Shown piece by piece: positions 18,048-26,053 of a DNA stretch of 64,000 nucleotides. A model generated the notes under the pieces. The model had not been told where the DNA came from. It made no database searches and saw only the letters and a list, made by a program, of their open reading frames with translations. Made by a program: the position numbers and the translations under genes. Source of the stretch: a virus; the IMG/VR virus record IMGVR_UViG_3300025132_000021, positions 96,343 to 160,342 of that record. The stretch is one strand, 5' to 3'. Position 1 is the first letter of the stretch, and every line of letters begins with the position of its first letter.

Positions 18048-18170
18048 ATCAAGGACTCGCAGCCCTCATCCCATCGGCTTCGCCTCAAGTGTCTACGACA
18101 CAGGGGGCAACCTATCCCTCTGTTGCTACGCAACATTCACCCCATCCGGGGAGAGGAGATTCCTCTTAGG
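18048..18170. ncRNA. Hairpin-dense intergenic region, candidate structured RNA or 3' UTR
   Basis: Holds no ORF but five short perfect hairpins: GGC/GCC (18076-18084), GTGTC-TAC-GACAC (18089-18101), GTTGC-TAC-GCAAC (18122-18134), CCCC-ATCC-GGGG (18140-18151) and AGAGGA-GAT-TCCTCT (18152-18166). The second and third share the frame GT..C-TAC-G..AC with compensating changes. It follows the small membrane gene ending at 18182 on the minus strand, so it may be its structured 3' end, a terminator or processing signal, or a separate RNA. Orientation is not certain. Confidence 0.45.
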
Positions 18171-18181
18171 GTATAGTCCAC

Positions 18182-18340
18182 TTACTCGTTGAGGTCGGCC
18201 ATGCGGTCGCTCAAAAGCAATAGTGCTGATGCCCAAAGTCCGACAAAGATACCAAGGTTCTCGTCGTGAGCAAAGTAAATAGCAATACTACCCAAGATTG
18301 ATACAAGGCTTGCACCTAATCCCAACTTTTTCCAGTTCAT
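18182..18340 (-). CDS. Small two-TM protein, 52 aa
   Basis: Begins MNWKKLGLGASLVSILGS with two hydrophobic stretches (about residues 7-23 and 29-43) separated by a short polar turn (HDENLG). Its ATG overlaps the stop of the SAP-domain gene as ATGA, so the pair is cotranslated. It could be a membrane partner of that protein or a holin-like protein. Function unknown. Confidence 0.65.
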   Translation of the reverse strand: MNWKKLGLGASLVSILGSIAIYFAHDENLGIFVGLWASALLLLSDRMADLNE

Positions 18341-18759
18341 GCCAATGCCTCCTGAAGTCGTGCCAACAAGTCTGCCTTCTTACCAGTGATAGGAAGGTTA
18401 AGTTCTTTGAGTCGGTCTTTAAGTTGAGCGACAGTCAGAGCCTTGAGTTCTTCAATTTCTTCAGTAGCCGACTCAACAGCAGAGTCCACCGCAGCATCTA
18501 CTACATCTTCAATGCTTTCTCCTGCTTCCAATGCTTCTTCTACATCGTCTACCACATCTTCTGCAACATCTTCTGCGGCAGAAGCAATAGTTTCAACGAC
18601 ACTATCAAGTTCTACATCAATGCCTGTGGCATCTTCAATAGCGTCTTCAATTTTGTCAGCAATTTGTTCAATCGTCTTTCCTCGGTTTTTGAGCCACCAG
18701 CCAGCGACAGCCGCCGTAGCGATGCCCAGACCAGTTAGCAATACGGTGTTTGGTTCCAT
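18337..18759 (-). CDS. Membrane-anchored acidic protein with C-terminal SAP domain, 140 aa
   Basis: Residues 5-22 form a hydrophobic anchor (VLLTGLGIATAAVAGWWL). Residues 30-105 are a very acidic D/E/A/V-rich helix. Residues about 107-138 (LTVAQLKDRLKELNLPITG, then KKADLLARL) match a SAP helix-extended-loop-helix DNA-binding motif. A membrane-tethered DNA-binding protein would suit genome anchoring, ejection or packaging. The start is set by a box 30 nt upstream. SAP assignment is by motif; the role is inference. Confidence 0.7.
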   Translation of the reverse strand: MEPNTVLLTGLGIATAAVAGWWLKNRGKTIEQIADKIEDAIEDATGIDVELDSVVETIASAAEDVAEDVVDDVEEALEAGESIEDVVDAAVDSAVESATEEIEELKALTVAQLKDRLKELNLPITGKKADLLARLQEALA

Positions 18760-18781
18760 GATTCTAATAAGTCGTATGACC

Positions 18782-18789
18782 TACTTAAA
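18782..18789 (-). promoter_or_regulatory. TATA-like promoter for the SAP-domain gene
   Basis: Minus-strand TTTAAGTA exactly 30 nt before the start at 18759. The downstream GTCATACGAC is an imperfect version of the operator-like palindrome. Confidence 0.65.
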
Positions 18790-19735
18790 GTTGTTCATCA
18801 TTGAGATTGTGTTTAACCTCTATGACTTCTGGCTTAGTGGGATACTGCATGGCCGTATCTTCATTAAGGAACATCACTTGAAATTGTCCCTTTGAGGTTT
18901 CTTCGGTTAATTCACTCTTGGATAAATAAATAGGTGGTCGGAACATTAAGTTATCATCAACACCTGTGGATACATCACTCATCATCTTGGCTTCGTATCT
19001 TTGCAGGATTTGTTCTAAGCGAGTTAAGTCCATATCTCCAGATGCCGAAATACGACCTGTGCTGGCAGCGTGAGCCGAAACTTTTGAATTGCCTAAGAAC
19101 TTGTTGGCTAAATCAGCATCAGAAATAATTAAACTTTCCAACTTTTGTCTAAGTATTGTCATTACTTGCGGTTTCCAAAACTCTGCTACTTCAAAAGGAC
19201 TCAAGGTGCTGTTCCAGTTTTCAAAGTCCACTTGCCACCAAATATCCATGTATTCAGCATCGGCTTCAGCAGGTGTAGCCTTTGGTCCCATTTGTTCTCC
19301 ACGACCAATAGTAGTTCCACCCAATCCCAGAATGCCTCCATAATATACTAATGAATAGTTTTCAGTTTTGACAAAGTTTGTTTGCCACTTACCACCAGTT
19401 CTGGAGATAACATATTCTTCAACTCCACTACCCGGAAAAGTTTCATAAGTTTGTCTGCTCATGGTTTTCACAGTGGTTTCTAATTCTTTTGCAGCCGCAG
19501 TTGCCGACTTTCCTTCATTCATTAGGTCAATCATTTCAAATCTTTTCTGTTCAGGTGTGCGAACAATTTCAAATCTGCGGTTCTTGATAATCCATTTAAT
19601 TCCTTTGGCAGCCAAATAACCTTTCAAAGTTTTCGGAGTAGTGCGTGCCAGTTTAGTGGCTCTGGTCATACTAATGCCACGACTCAATAACAAATCCAGA
19701 GCAATTAAGGCTCTTTGTTGGGTCAATGGATTCAT
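18785..19735 (-). CDS. HTH-containing protein, 316 aa
   Basis: The N-terminal 85 residues contain two repeated helix-turn-helix-like segments (LLLSRGISMTRATKLARTTP and LMNEGKSATAAAKELETTVK), consistent with DNA binding. The remaining 230 residues are unrecognised. The start at 19735 replaces an upstream in-frame TTG: the TATA-like box is exactly 30 nt before this ATG. It lies just downstream of the MCM-like gene and may be a regulator or an origin- or helicase-associated factor, by context only. Confidence 0.6.
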   Translation of the reverse strand: MNPLTQQRALIALDLLLSRGISMTRATKLARTTPKTLKGYLAAKGIKWIIKNRRFEIVRTPEQKRFEMIDLMNEGKSATAAAKELETTVKTMSRQTYETFPGSGVEEYVISRTGGKWQTNFVKTENYSLVYYGGILGLGGTTIGRGEQMGPKATPAEADAEYMDIWWQVDFENWNSTLSPFEVAEFWKPQVMTILRQKLESLIISDADLANKFLGNSKVSAHAASTGRISASGDMDLTRLEQILQRYEAKMMSDVSTGVDDNLMFRPPIYLSKSELTEETSKGQFQVMFLNEDTAMQYPTKPEVIEVKHNLNDEQL

Positions 19736-19757
19736 ATTATCACTATCTCCTATCAAC

Positions 19758-19765
19758 TACTTAAC
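19758..19765 (-). promoter_or_regulatory. TATA-like promoter for the HTH gene
   Basis: Minus-strand GTTAAGTA exactly 30 nt before ATG 19735, located at the end of the MCM-like gene. Confidence 0.55.
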
Positions 19766-21485
19766 TGTTGTCATCGTCCCACATATCAGGTGGAAGCACT
19801 TGAATGAATGTGGCTTTCTGTATGTTTTTCTCTGTGCATTCCAACCAACCTTGGTTAATCATGTATTCCCATTCTTTGTCGCTAAATGGAACTCTGTCCC
19901 GCATTTCTTTGACATCTGCAAACGCTCTTTCTAAAGTTTGTGCATAGTCATTTAAGCGTTGGTGAACTTCAGCAATTCTTTTAGATGCCCCTGACTTAAT
20001 ATACTTCCAATCTCCATCTTGAATCAATGTATTCAAAGATTCAGTAAAGATGCGCTCGGCTTTTTCAATACTCATGCGAGAAACTACTCTTTCACCATTT
20101 AGTCGGGCAAACCCTTTGCACAGGTTCACAAACTCTTGAAACTTTCGGAAATCACGACTGGTTCTTTTGTCTAAGAAAGCAGCAGAGAACTCTGGCATCG
20201 CCTTAATACGATTCATGGCTTCACGAATGTCCATACGATGTGGAGTAATATCGGGTTCTTGTTCACTTACATACCTTAGATACTGACGGAAGAAACTTCT
20301 CCACATACTCAAGTTGTTGTTAAACTCTTTCTTGAGATACTTACCATTCATAGCATCAAGGATTTTATCTTCAATAGCATACTCGGTATCACCATCAGTC
20401 AAGGTCATACGAGCGAAAATCAATGTCAAACGACTAAGAATCTGTGGTGTGTATTCTCCAAAAGCACCTAACATACCCATTTTAGCAGGTCTACCATCTT
20501 TGGTTTCTGTTTTGGGGTCCCAATCACGAGGAGGATTACCTAAGAACATAAAATTAACTTTACCTTCTCTTTTGGTGTCCACTTGTCCTTTTTGCATTGT
20601 GAAACTACCATTAGCCATCACATTCATTAGTTCACCGAATACCTCTTGATTCCATGTTTGAAACTCGGACACAGCGATGCGTTCATTATTCATCTTTGGT
20701 ATCAATCCCAACTCAATTGAGTTGAGGTCTTCGCCACTCATGGCTCCGAATAACCCCGGAATTGTGCAAAGTTTTCCACTGGAGGCTACGCCACACGGCA
20801 CTAAAGGTTCAATCATCTGTTCAATCAAATGGTCTTTACCCTCGCCCATACTGCTGATAATACCCATGTGTAGCATATCAGTTTTCTTTTGAGGACTTAG
20901 GCAATACAACATAACTCCATATTTGATAGGAGGGTCTGCATAAAGTTTAGACCATAAAGTATCATCACGAACCATCAATTCTAATGGGCTGAAAGCAGGA
21001 CCGTGTTCATCACACAAAGCCATAAACTCCGTGAACTGTTCATCAGTCATCTGGCTACTTTGCATTTCAACATTCTTTTGAATGTCAGTGACTACAAAGA
21101 CCTTATCACGACCCATCATTTGATAAGCACCGCTTACCATGAGTTGTGAACCATCACGAATACTTTCAGTTAGCATCATCATTGTTTGACGCAGCCGTTC
21201 TGAATCCATACCACCGGGTCTGGAATCTAAACTACCATTATGTGCCATGCACTCTACGGCGTAAGTTCCATCACTGATGAAGAAACGAATAGCCGACTGG
21301 TCAGGATTAGGACTTTTAGAATTAAGAGGAACTTCTTCCATCTTCAGACAAATGCCTGAACCTATTTCTAAATGCTTCTGTGAAATCTTAGCGGCATAGA
21401 TGCGCTCAATGTTGGCATCGGTGCTATGATAGGTGGATGTTGCAGACTCTACGAACTCATGTATTTCGCTCGGAATGTCTAACAT
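19761..21485 (-). CDS. Divergent MCM-like AAA+ protein, 574 aa
   Basis: The region from residue about 200 follows the MCM order: P-loop position GEGKD (near 212), PGLFGAMSGEDL, Walker-B position IAVSEFQ (near 268), helix-2-insert-like ELMNVMANGSFTMQKGQ, sensor-1-like FMFLGNPP (near 313) and an arginine-finger-like ILSRLTLIF (near 350). The N-terminal 190 residues could be the OB-fold domain. Key residues are altered: Lys of Walker A is followed by Asp rather than Ser/Thr, and Walker B has Ser-Glu where Asp-Glu is usual. It may be a degenerate or partner-dependent replicative helicase. It starts with a GGTGAAGGTGAT leader, so it is probably leadered. Confidence 0.75.
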   Translation of the reverse strand: MLDIPSEIHEFVESATSTYHSTDANIERIYAAKISQKHLEIGSGICLKMEEVPLNSKSPNPDQSAIRFFISDGTYAVECMAHNGSLDSRPGGMDSERLRQTMMMLTESIRDGSQLMVSGAYQMMGRDKVFVVTDIQKNVEMQSSQMTDEQFTEFMALCDEHGPAFSPLELMVRDDTLWSKLYADPPIKYGVMLYCLSPQKKTDMLHMGIISSMGEGKDHLIEQMIEPLVPCGVASSGKLCTIPGLFGAMSGEDLNSIELGLIPKMNNERIAVSEFQTWNQEVFGELMNVMANGSFTMQKGQVDTKREGKVNFMFLGNPPRDWDPKTETKDGRPAKMGMLGAFGEYTPQILSRLTLIFARMTLTDGDTEYAIEDKILDAMNGKYLKKEFNNNLSMWRSFFRQYLRYVSEQEPDITPHRMDIREAMNRIKAMPEFSAAFLDKRTSRDFRKFQEFVNLCKGFARLNGERVVSRMSIEKAERIFTESLNTLIQDGDWKYIKSGASKRIAEVHQRLNDYAQTLERAFADVKEMRDRVPFSDKEWEYMINQGWLECTEKNIQKATFIQVLPPDMWDDDNS

Positions 21486-21534
21486 TTATCATCACCTTCA
21501 CCTACCAATACTCGCTATTACCCTATTAAGGATG

Positions 21535-21784
21535 ATGCAGTAGCCGCCGAACCCCTTTTTTGACGAAGGAGGGGGATTCATTATCACCAATTACGGTGTT
21601 TTGACCCAATCCATTCCTGACGCATTATTACTTTTCAATAACGCTAACGCCAATCATGTTAGTGGTGGCAACAACGGGGGTGTAAAGTCCGACGCAGCAA
21701 GGAGCCTTACAGGAAGGAGCCTATACGCTACGCCAGACCCTACATTACGAAGTCTGCATCAACCCCAGACGGGGCTGGTTTGTC
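21535..21784. ncRNA. Structured intergenic region between the MCM-like gene and the gene ending at 21785
   Basis: No convincing gene in 250 bp. It contains a CCCCTTTTT/AAGGAGGGG hairpin with wobble pairs (21552-21574), CACC/GGTG (21585-21598), CAGAC/GTCTG (21734-21756) and CCCC-AGAC-GGGG (21763-21774), plus a direct repeat AAGGAGCCT (21699-21707 and 21714-21722). It could be a structured 3' UTR, a noncoding RNA, or a replication-associated site next to the helicase-like gene. None of these is proven. Confidence 0.35.
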
Positions 21785-22333
21785 TCACTCTGATGGTGCA
21801 GGTGGGCTGTATGGTTCAGTAGTTTGCTGGTCAGCAGGGACTTCTGGTAGAGCCTCACGGAGAGCGTCAGCGTCAGCGTTTCGGATAATTCCGTGGAAGG
21901 ACTTGAAGGTTCTTCCTGCATTCTTCTGACTCTCGTTCATCTTACGAAGGAAGTCAAGTTGGACTGGCAAGTGATATTGGTTCTTACCATCTTCATTCAT
22001 TTCAACAAGGTTGTTCTGCTTGATAAAGCGTTCAAAGTCTTGCTTTTCGTATCCATTCAAGTAAAACTTGACACGGCGGCCTGCATCTGCTTCACCATCA
22101 TTACCCGGTGCGACACATCGTAGAACCATAGACTCACTACCCAGTGGGCTTGTGGTCTCGTTGTATGAAATTAGTGTGTATCCAGAATAGACTTTACCCA
22201 TCTCTGGCTTAATAACCTCATATACGGTGCGAGGGCCACGAGTTGCGGCACGCTCGGCTCGGCGGTCGTTGTCAATTGTTTCAAGTTCCGAAAGGAACGC
22301 ATCTACATCATTATTTACGGTTTCTTTGCTCAT
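21785..22333 (-). CDS. Hypothetical acidic protein, 182 aa
   Basis: Unrecognised. Begins MSKETVNNDVDAFLSELE, has a predicted beta-rich middle (YSGYTLISYNE, MVLRCVAPG, RRVKFYLNGYEKQDFERF) and a Pro/Glu-rich disordered tail. The profile of an OB-like core plus acidic tail would fit a single-strand-binding or accessory protein, but no diagnostic motif is present. Start at 22333 is chosen for a GGAG about 9 nt upstream; longer in-frame starts exist, including a TTG at the predicted transcription start. Confidence 0.55.
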   Translation of the reverse strand: MSKETVNNDVDAFLSELETIDNDRRAERAATRGPRTVYEVIKPEMGKVYSGYTLISYNETTSPLGSESMVLRCVAPGNDGEADAGRRVKFYLNGYEKQDFERFIKQNNLVEMNEDGKNQYHLPVQLDFLRKMNESQKNAGRTFKSFHGIIRNADADALREALPEVPADQQTTEPYSPPAPSE

Positions 22334-22416
22334 TTTGTTCATCTCCATTTTTGTTTTCAGTTTTTTTTTTAATGCGCCCAATTCAGTGGTGGGCAATCTT
22401 ACTAAGTGGTATCACC

Positions 22417-22424
22417 CATATAAA
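22417..22424 (-). promoter_or_regulatory. TATA-like promoter (TTTATATG class) upstream of the 21785-22333 gene
   Basis: Minus-strand TTTATATG followed by GGTGATACC. Applying the 30-nt rule puts the transcript start near 22395, giving a leader of about 60 nt with a run of ten A residues before the ATG. Confidence 0.5.
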
Positions 22425-22433
22425 CATAAGCAT

Positions 22434-22493
22434 CTACTCGCAGAAGCGAATAGAAACCACATAGTTCTGATTGCTGACCTCCTTGTTGGACAT
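22434..22493 (-). CDS. Possible 19-residue leader peptide
   Basis: ATG 22493 lies exactly 30 nt after a TTTATATG box and opens a 19-codon frame beginning MSNKEVSNQN and ending RFCE. An AAGGAGGT Shine-Dalgarno lies inside this frame, so translation could also reinitiate at another short frame. It may be a regulatory microprotein or a leader for the gene below. The only evidence is spacing. Confidence 0.35.
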   Translation of the reverse strand: MSNKEVSNQNYVVSIRFCE

Positions 22494-22515
22494 AATACTA
22501 CTATGGGTCATCACC

Positions 22516-22523
22516 CATATAAA
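22516..22523 (-). promoter_or_regulatory. TATA-like promoter (TTTATATG class) upstream of 22493
   Basis: Minus-strand TTTATATG with downstream GGTGATGACC, near-identical to the box about 100 bp away at 22417, so the promoter unit is duplicated here. Confidence 0.5.
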
Positions 22524-22531
22524 GTTGCAGA

Positions 22532-22978
22532 TTATTGGGTCTTAATCTTGGTTTCAACCGCTTTCACATGAAACAGAAAGCAGTGTTTTTGGTGTGAAGC
22601 AGGAATACTATTGATTCTATCCAGACCTTCTTTGCCAGTGTAATACAATTCAAAACCTTCATCTTGAATCGCCGCCCAGAATAACCAGAAATCTACTGTG
22701 CCATCATTCATTTCTTGAGACTTACGGCATATTTTGTCAAACGCCGTGGCTTCATCATCGTCTAAGTAATCCTCAAACTCCTGTTGATAAAATGAAGTCA
22801 CTCGCATACTTTTTAACATTTCCAATAAGTTCTCGTAAATATCTTGGTCAGTCATGGGTAAATAACGAATACGGGTTTTAGTAATCGGCAGTTTGGCAGG
22901 ATTACTTTTAGACACACGCATGAGTAACACCTTATTAGGTGGCGCACGAGTCCAGTTGATAATATCTATTGGGTTCAT
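22532..22978 (-). CDS. Hypothetical protein, 148 aa
   Basis: Begins MNPIDIINWTRAPPNKVLL; another gene at 49768 also begins MNPIDI. Predicted alpha/beta, no membrane segment. The start at 22978 overlaps the previous stop as TGATG, so an upstream in-frame start is rejected. It is last in a three-gene coupled unit with the acidic low-complexity protein. Function unknown. Confidence 0.6.
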   Translation of the reverse strand: MNPIDIINWTRAPPNKVLLMRVSKSNPAKLPITKTRIRYLPMTDQDIYENLLEMLKSMRVTSFYQQEFEDYLDDDEATAFDKICRKSQEMNDGTVDFWLFWAAIQDEGFELYYTGKEGLDRINSIPASHQKHCFLFHVKAVETKIKTQ

Positions 22979-23874
22979 CAATAACTCACCATTAGGGCAT
23001 CTCCATCTACTTCTACATAGAAAATATCCCAACGGTCAATTGCTTTACCTAAACTTTTTGATTTGGCAGTTTCTACATGAACAGAAGTTGTATCTGAATA
23101 AGTAATAGTAATACCTGATTCTTTGAACCATTCTGTCAAAGCAGAAATTGTAGACATCATACGGTCGCCCAAAAGTTTTACCTCTTCACAGACCATCCAA
23201 CCCTTTGGAGGAGTTTCCATCATGGCTTCTTCACCAGTTTTGATATTGACGCAAAGTTTTTCACGACCTGTGAACATTCCGCCTCTAACTGTTTGTTTAG
23301 TTTTATCCGCCATAGCAGTATAACCACTATATTCTACTTCAGCGATTTCTCCAGAGAGCGAATTATCATTGATTGCTAAGTTTTGTTCCATAACTACATC
23401 AGGTGGTAAAAACATTTTGAGGTTTTCTTTTCTCATAAACAAACACCAATGTCCTTTCGCAGCGATTATCATTGGCGCAGCCATAGCCGCAGGAACAAGG
23501 TCTTTTGAAGAAATAATCACAAAGTTTTCAGGGTCAGGATTCTGCACCCAATCTACGATATTAACTTCATAACCAATACCCAGATAAGGTGGTGCATAAC
23601 CATTCATAATTTGTCCTAAAACATAATCCGTCATTTTTCCATTGTGTTCTGGATTTTCAAACAGAGTCATCTGTCCATTAAAATTGATAATCTCGGTAGC
23701 CTCTCCTAATTGACGCTCATATTCTTGTTCACTCATAGATTCAAGTTGGTCTTGTTTATCCATTTGTTCGTCCCAACCCTTGTCGTAATCCTCTTTATCA
23801 CTATCGGGTAGTCCTGATTCAGTAAATGCTTGTTCTTTTGCATCTTTGTAAGGTTTAACCATTCCACGACTCAT
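22978..23874 (-). CDS. Hypothetical protein, 298 aa
   Basis: The N-terminal 60 residues are charged and disordered (DSDKEDYDKGWDEQMDKQDQ). The rest is mixed alpha/beta with a hydrophobic stretch (LVPAAMAAPMIIAAKGHW) and a GQMTLFENP peptide. The start at 23874 overlaps the preceding stop (TAATG), so an ATG 30 nt upstream is not used. Coupled to its neighbours on both sides, suggesting a joint function with the acidic protein. Family unknown. Confidence 0.6.
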   Translation of the reverse strand: MSRGMVKPYKDAKEQAFTESGLPDSDKEDYDKGWDEQMDKQDQLESMSEQEYERQLGEATEIINFNGQMTLFENPEHNGKMTDYVLGQIMNGYAPPYLGIGYEVNIVDWVQNPDPENFVIISSKDLVPAAMAAPMIIAAKGHWCLFMRKENLKMFLPPDVVMEQNLAINDNSLSGEIAEVEYSGYTAMADKTKQTVRGGMFTGREKLCVNIKTGEEAMMETPPKGWMVCEEVKLLGDRMMSTISALTEWFKESGITITYSDTTSVHVETAKSKSLGKAIDRWDIFYVEVDGDALMVSY

Positions 23875-26006
23875 TATACCATGCCTCCTCTGGCATTTAG
23901 CCAATCACGGGCTTCATCTTCTTCTTCAAAGATTATATCTTCTCCATAAGTAGTTGCTACCCACGAGTTTGTATCCGTATTCCAAATGCCCCATTGATTT
24001 TCAGATTGTGTTTCTGCACGCTGTAATTGTTCTTGCATTTGAGTGTTTTCATCTAATGCTTTTTGCACATCAGGGTCAGAACCGTCCATTTCATTAAGTG
24101 CTTGTGCCGTATCTTCTAAGGCTTCTTTCATCGCCTCACGGTCTTCGGGATTATACGGATTCATAGCATCCATCGCTTCTTTGGATTTATCATGCGCTTC
24201 TAACGCTTTTTCTTGAGCATTTTCTAATTCATCAGGACTACTGGCATCTTGCGAGTCGTTAATACTTTCTTTAGCCTTTTCTGATGCTTCTTTCGCTTTG
24301 TTTTGACATTCGGCTCTATCCTCTTGTCGGTCTTTAACTTCTTCGTGCGCTTCTTGTAGCATATCACGAAGTTTGTCTGCGGTTTCTTCATCTATTTCAT
24401 CGGCTTGTTCAGCGTAATCAATTGCCCATTCTGCATCTTCAATGGCTTGCATAGCCGAATCGTCTGCATCAGCCATGTTTTTCTGGTCTTGAGTATTACG
24501 CTCATCACCTTTTTCGTTAGCACGGTCGGCGGCTTCTTTAGAAGCCATAGCCTGTTCAATAGCCTCCATCATAGCATCAGCACTATTGTCATCTCTTTTT
24601 TCGGCTTCATCTTTGGCTTCTGATGCGGCCTCTTGATGTGCCTTTGCTTCTTGAGCAGCCATACCCGATGGGCTGGTATCTTGCCCCGGTTTCATATCAT
24701 CTACTGCATCTTTGAGAGCATCTGCCTTGGTTTTTTGAGCATCGGCTTGCTCTTGAGTCATATCACCTTGTTCTACGGCTTTATCTGCGGCTTCTTTGGC
24801 TGCGTCCAAAGCATCTTTAGCATCTTGCTTGGCTTGTTCGGCCATATCTACTTCATCAGGTTTATCAGGATTACAGTTTCCGCAACATTCTCTTGCCCCA
24901 TCAACTGCTTCTTTAGCGGCTTGCGCTGCTTGTTCAAAGTCCGAAGGCATTTCTCCACCGCCAGATGGGTCGCCATCTTCAGAGGGTTCTCCACCTTCTC
25001 CAGTTCCCGATGGTTCGCCTTCACCTTCTCCTGAACCTTCTCCTTCACCGCCTTCGCCTTCGCCTTCGCCGCCCTCTCCAGAACCTTCTCCCCCTTCGCC
25101 ACCTTCACTTCCGCTTCCAGAACCTTCGCCACTACCTTCTCCGCCTTCTCCGCCTCCGCTTCCACTGCTTTCGCCTGAACCCGAACCGCTTCCTTCAGAA
25201 CCATCACTTTCGCCGCCGCCTTTGCCTGCTGCTTTTTCTGCATCGGCTTTACCTTGCGCTGCTCTTTCTGCACCTTGTTGCATACCTTGTTGGCGTTGGG
25301 CTTCAGATTGAGCCTGTGATTTTTGAGCATCAGATTGACCTTTAGATTCTGCGGAACTTTCTCCACTTCCAGAGCCACTACCTTCTCCTCCACTCATACC
25401 ATTGATTCCTTCTCCTTCGCCACCTTCTCCATCTAAAAATGGGTCTGGTCCGGGGAATGGTGGTGGTTGTTCGGGAGATGGTCCCGGTGATGGTCCCGGT
25501 GATGGACCCGGTGCTGGCCCGGGTCTTGCTGGTCCTCTTTGTGGCCCGGGTGTCGGTGTTCCTCTTTGTCCTCCTCCTCCGCCCGGTGGTGCTTCATCAT
25601 AAACGAAATCATCATCTGTGGCATCGGACATCCCGACCCATTGAGATTTTTCAGGCCATGTGGTTCTCTCTACATAAGTAAATACTAAAGCATCTCCGAA
25701 ACCAGACATTTCAATACACCAAAATTGAGTTAGTGCATCAGCGATTACATCTATGTCAGAGGGATTTACTACAAAACCTTCTACCCGATATACTGCATCA
25801 TTGGCAGGATTGCGAATCAGTTTAACTTCTTCTAACGAAGTATTGGCACGCAACCATTCTGCGAAACTGACCAGTGTGCTACGAAAAATAGAACCTTTAA
25901 CTATTACCCATTTTACAGGCAACCAACCCTCATTGGCTTGATAGAGGTTTTCATCACCTTCTATTATCTCACCAGAGCCTACATTAACCCATTGAACCGT
26001 TGCCAT
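23874..26006 (-). CDS. Large acidic low-complexity protein, 710 aa
   Basis: A folded N-terminal domain (about residues 1-135) is followed by a Pro/Gly hinge with PGPSPGPSPG-type repeats, then about 130 residues of Gly/Glu/Ser repeats (GEGS, GSGS, GEGG), then about 300 residues of D/E/A/K-rich helical, coiled-coil-like sequence. A compact C-terminal module (about the last 45 residues) has the W...W...E(E/D)EARDWL pattern. One CCGNCNPDKP cluster sits between the Gly and helical regions. The strong negative charge could mimic DNA, scaffold assembly or form an extended virion protein. Family unknown. Antisense frames across the repeats are artefacts. Confidence 0.7.
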   Translation of the reverse strand: MATVQWVNVGSGEIIEGDENLYQANEGWLPVKWVIVKGSIFRSTLVSFAEWLRANTSLEEVKLIRNPANDAVYRVEGFVVNPSDIDVIADALTQFWCIEMSGFGDALVFTYVERTTWPEKSQWVGMSDATDDDFVYDEAPPGGGGGQRGTPTPGPQRGPARPGPAPGPSPGPSPGPSPEQPPPFPGPDPFLDGEGGEGEGINGMSGGEGSGSGSGESSAESKGQSDAQKSQAQSEAQRQQGMQQGAERAAQGKADAEKAAGKGGGESDGSEGSGSGSGESSGSGGGEGGEGSGEGSGSGSEGGEGGEGSGEGGEGEGEGGEGEGSGEGEGEPSGTGEGGEPSEDGDPSGGGEMPSDFEQAAQAAKEAVDGARECCGNCNPDKPDEVDMAEQAKQDAKDALDAAKEAADKAVEQGDMTQEQADAQKTKADALKDAVDDMKPGQDTSPSGMAAQEAKAHQEAASEAKDEAEKRDDNSADAMMEAIEQAMASKEAADRANEKGDERNTQDQKNMADADDSAMQAIEDAEWAIDYAEQADEIDEETADKLRDMLQEAHEEVKDRQEDRAECQNKAKEASEKAKESINDSQDASSPDELENAQEKALEAHDKSKEAMDAMNPYNPEDREAMKEALEDTAQALNEMDGSDPDVQKALDENTQMQEQLQRAETQSENQWGIWNTDTNSWVATTYGEDIIFEEEDEARDWLNARGGMV

Positions 26007-26029
26007 CACTATACCGTATGCGTAGCAAC

Positions 26030-26037
26030 TATTTAAT
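26030..26037 (-). promoter_or_regulatory. TATA-like promoter for the acidic-protein operon
   Basis: Minus-strand ATTAAATA 31 nt before ATG 26006. The spacer contains GTTGCTACGCAT, resembling the TAC-loop hairpins at 18.1 kb, and TATAGTG next to the start. Confidence 0.55.
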
Positions 26038-26053
26038 GTTTGTTATGGTTAAT

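Noticed and set aside
18298-18895. Plus-strand frames opposite the SAP-domain gene
   Set aside because: Antisense to a well-supported gene; Ser/Ala/Thr-rich sequence is the complement of acidic codons.
21535-21784. tRNA or RNase P RNA
   Set aside because: No acceptor/anticodon/T-arm arrangement and no conserved RNase P core could be traced; only generic hairpins.
21601-21822. Plus-strand TTG-initiated frame of about 73 codons
   Set aside because: No ATG, no promoter at the right spacing, and it lies in the hairpin-rich region.
22370-22380. Run of T (A on the minus strand) as an intrinsic terminator
   Set aside because: It lies in the leader just upstream of a start codon, with no stem before it.
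24965-25400. Possible tandem repeat array or CRISPR
   Set aside because: The repetition is codon-level Gly/Glu/Ser coding without uniform repeat-spacer length; no CRISPR repeats or cas operon were seen elsewhere either.
24796-25602. Several long open frames on the plus strand across the acidic-protein gene (Ser/Pro- and Arg/Leu-rich translations)
   Set aside because: They are antisense shadows of the Gly/Glu/Ser repeat codons; composition is biased, with no promoter or ribosome-binding site.
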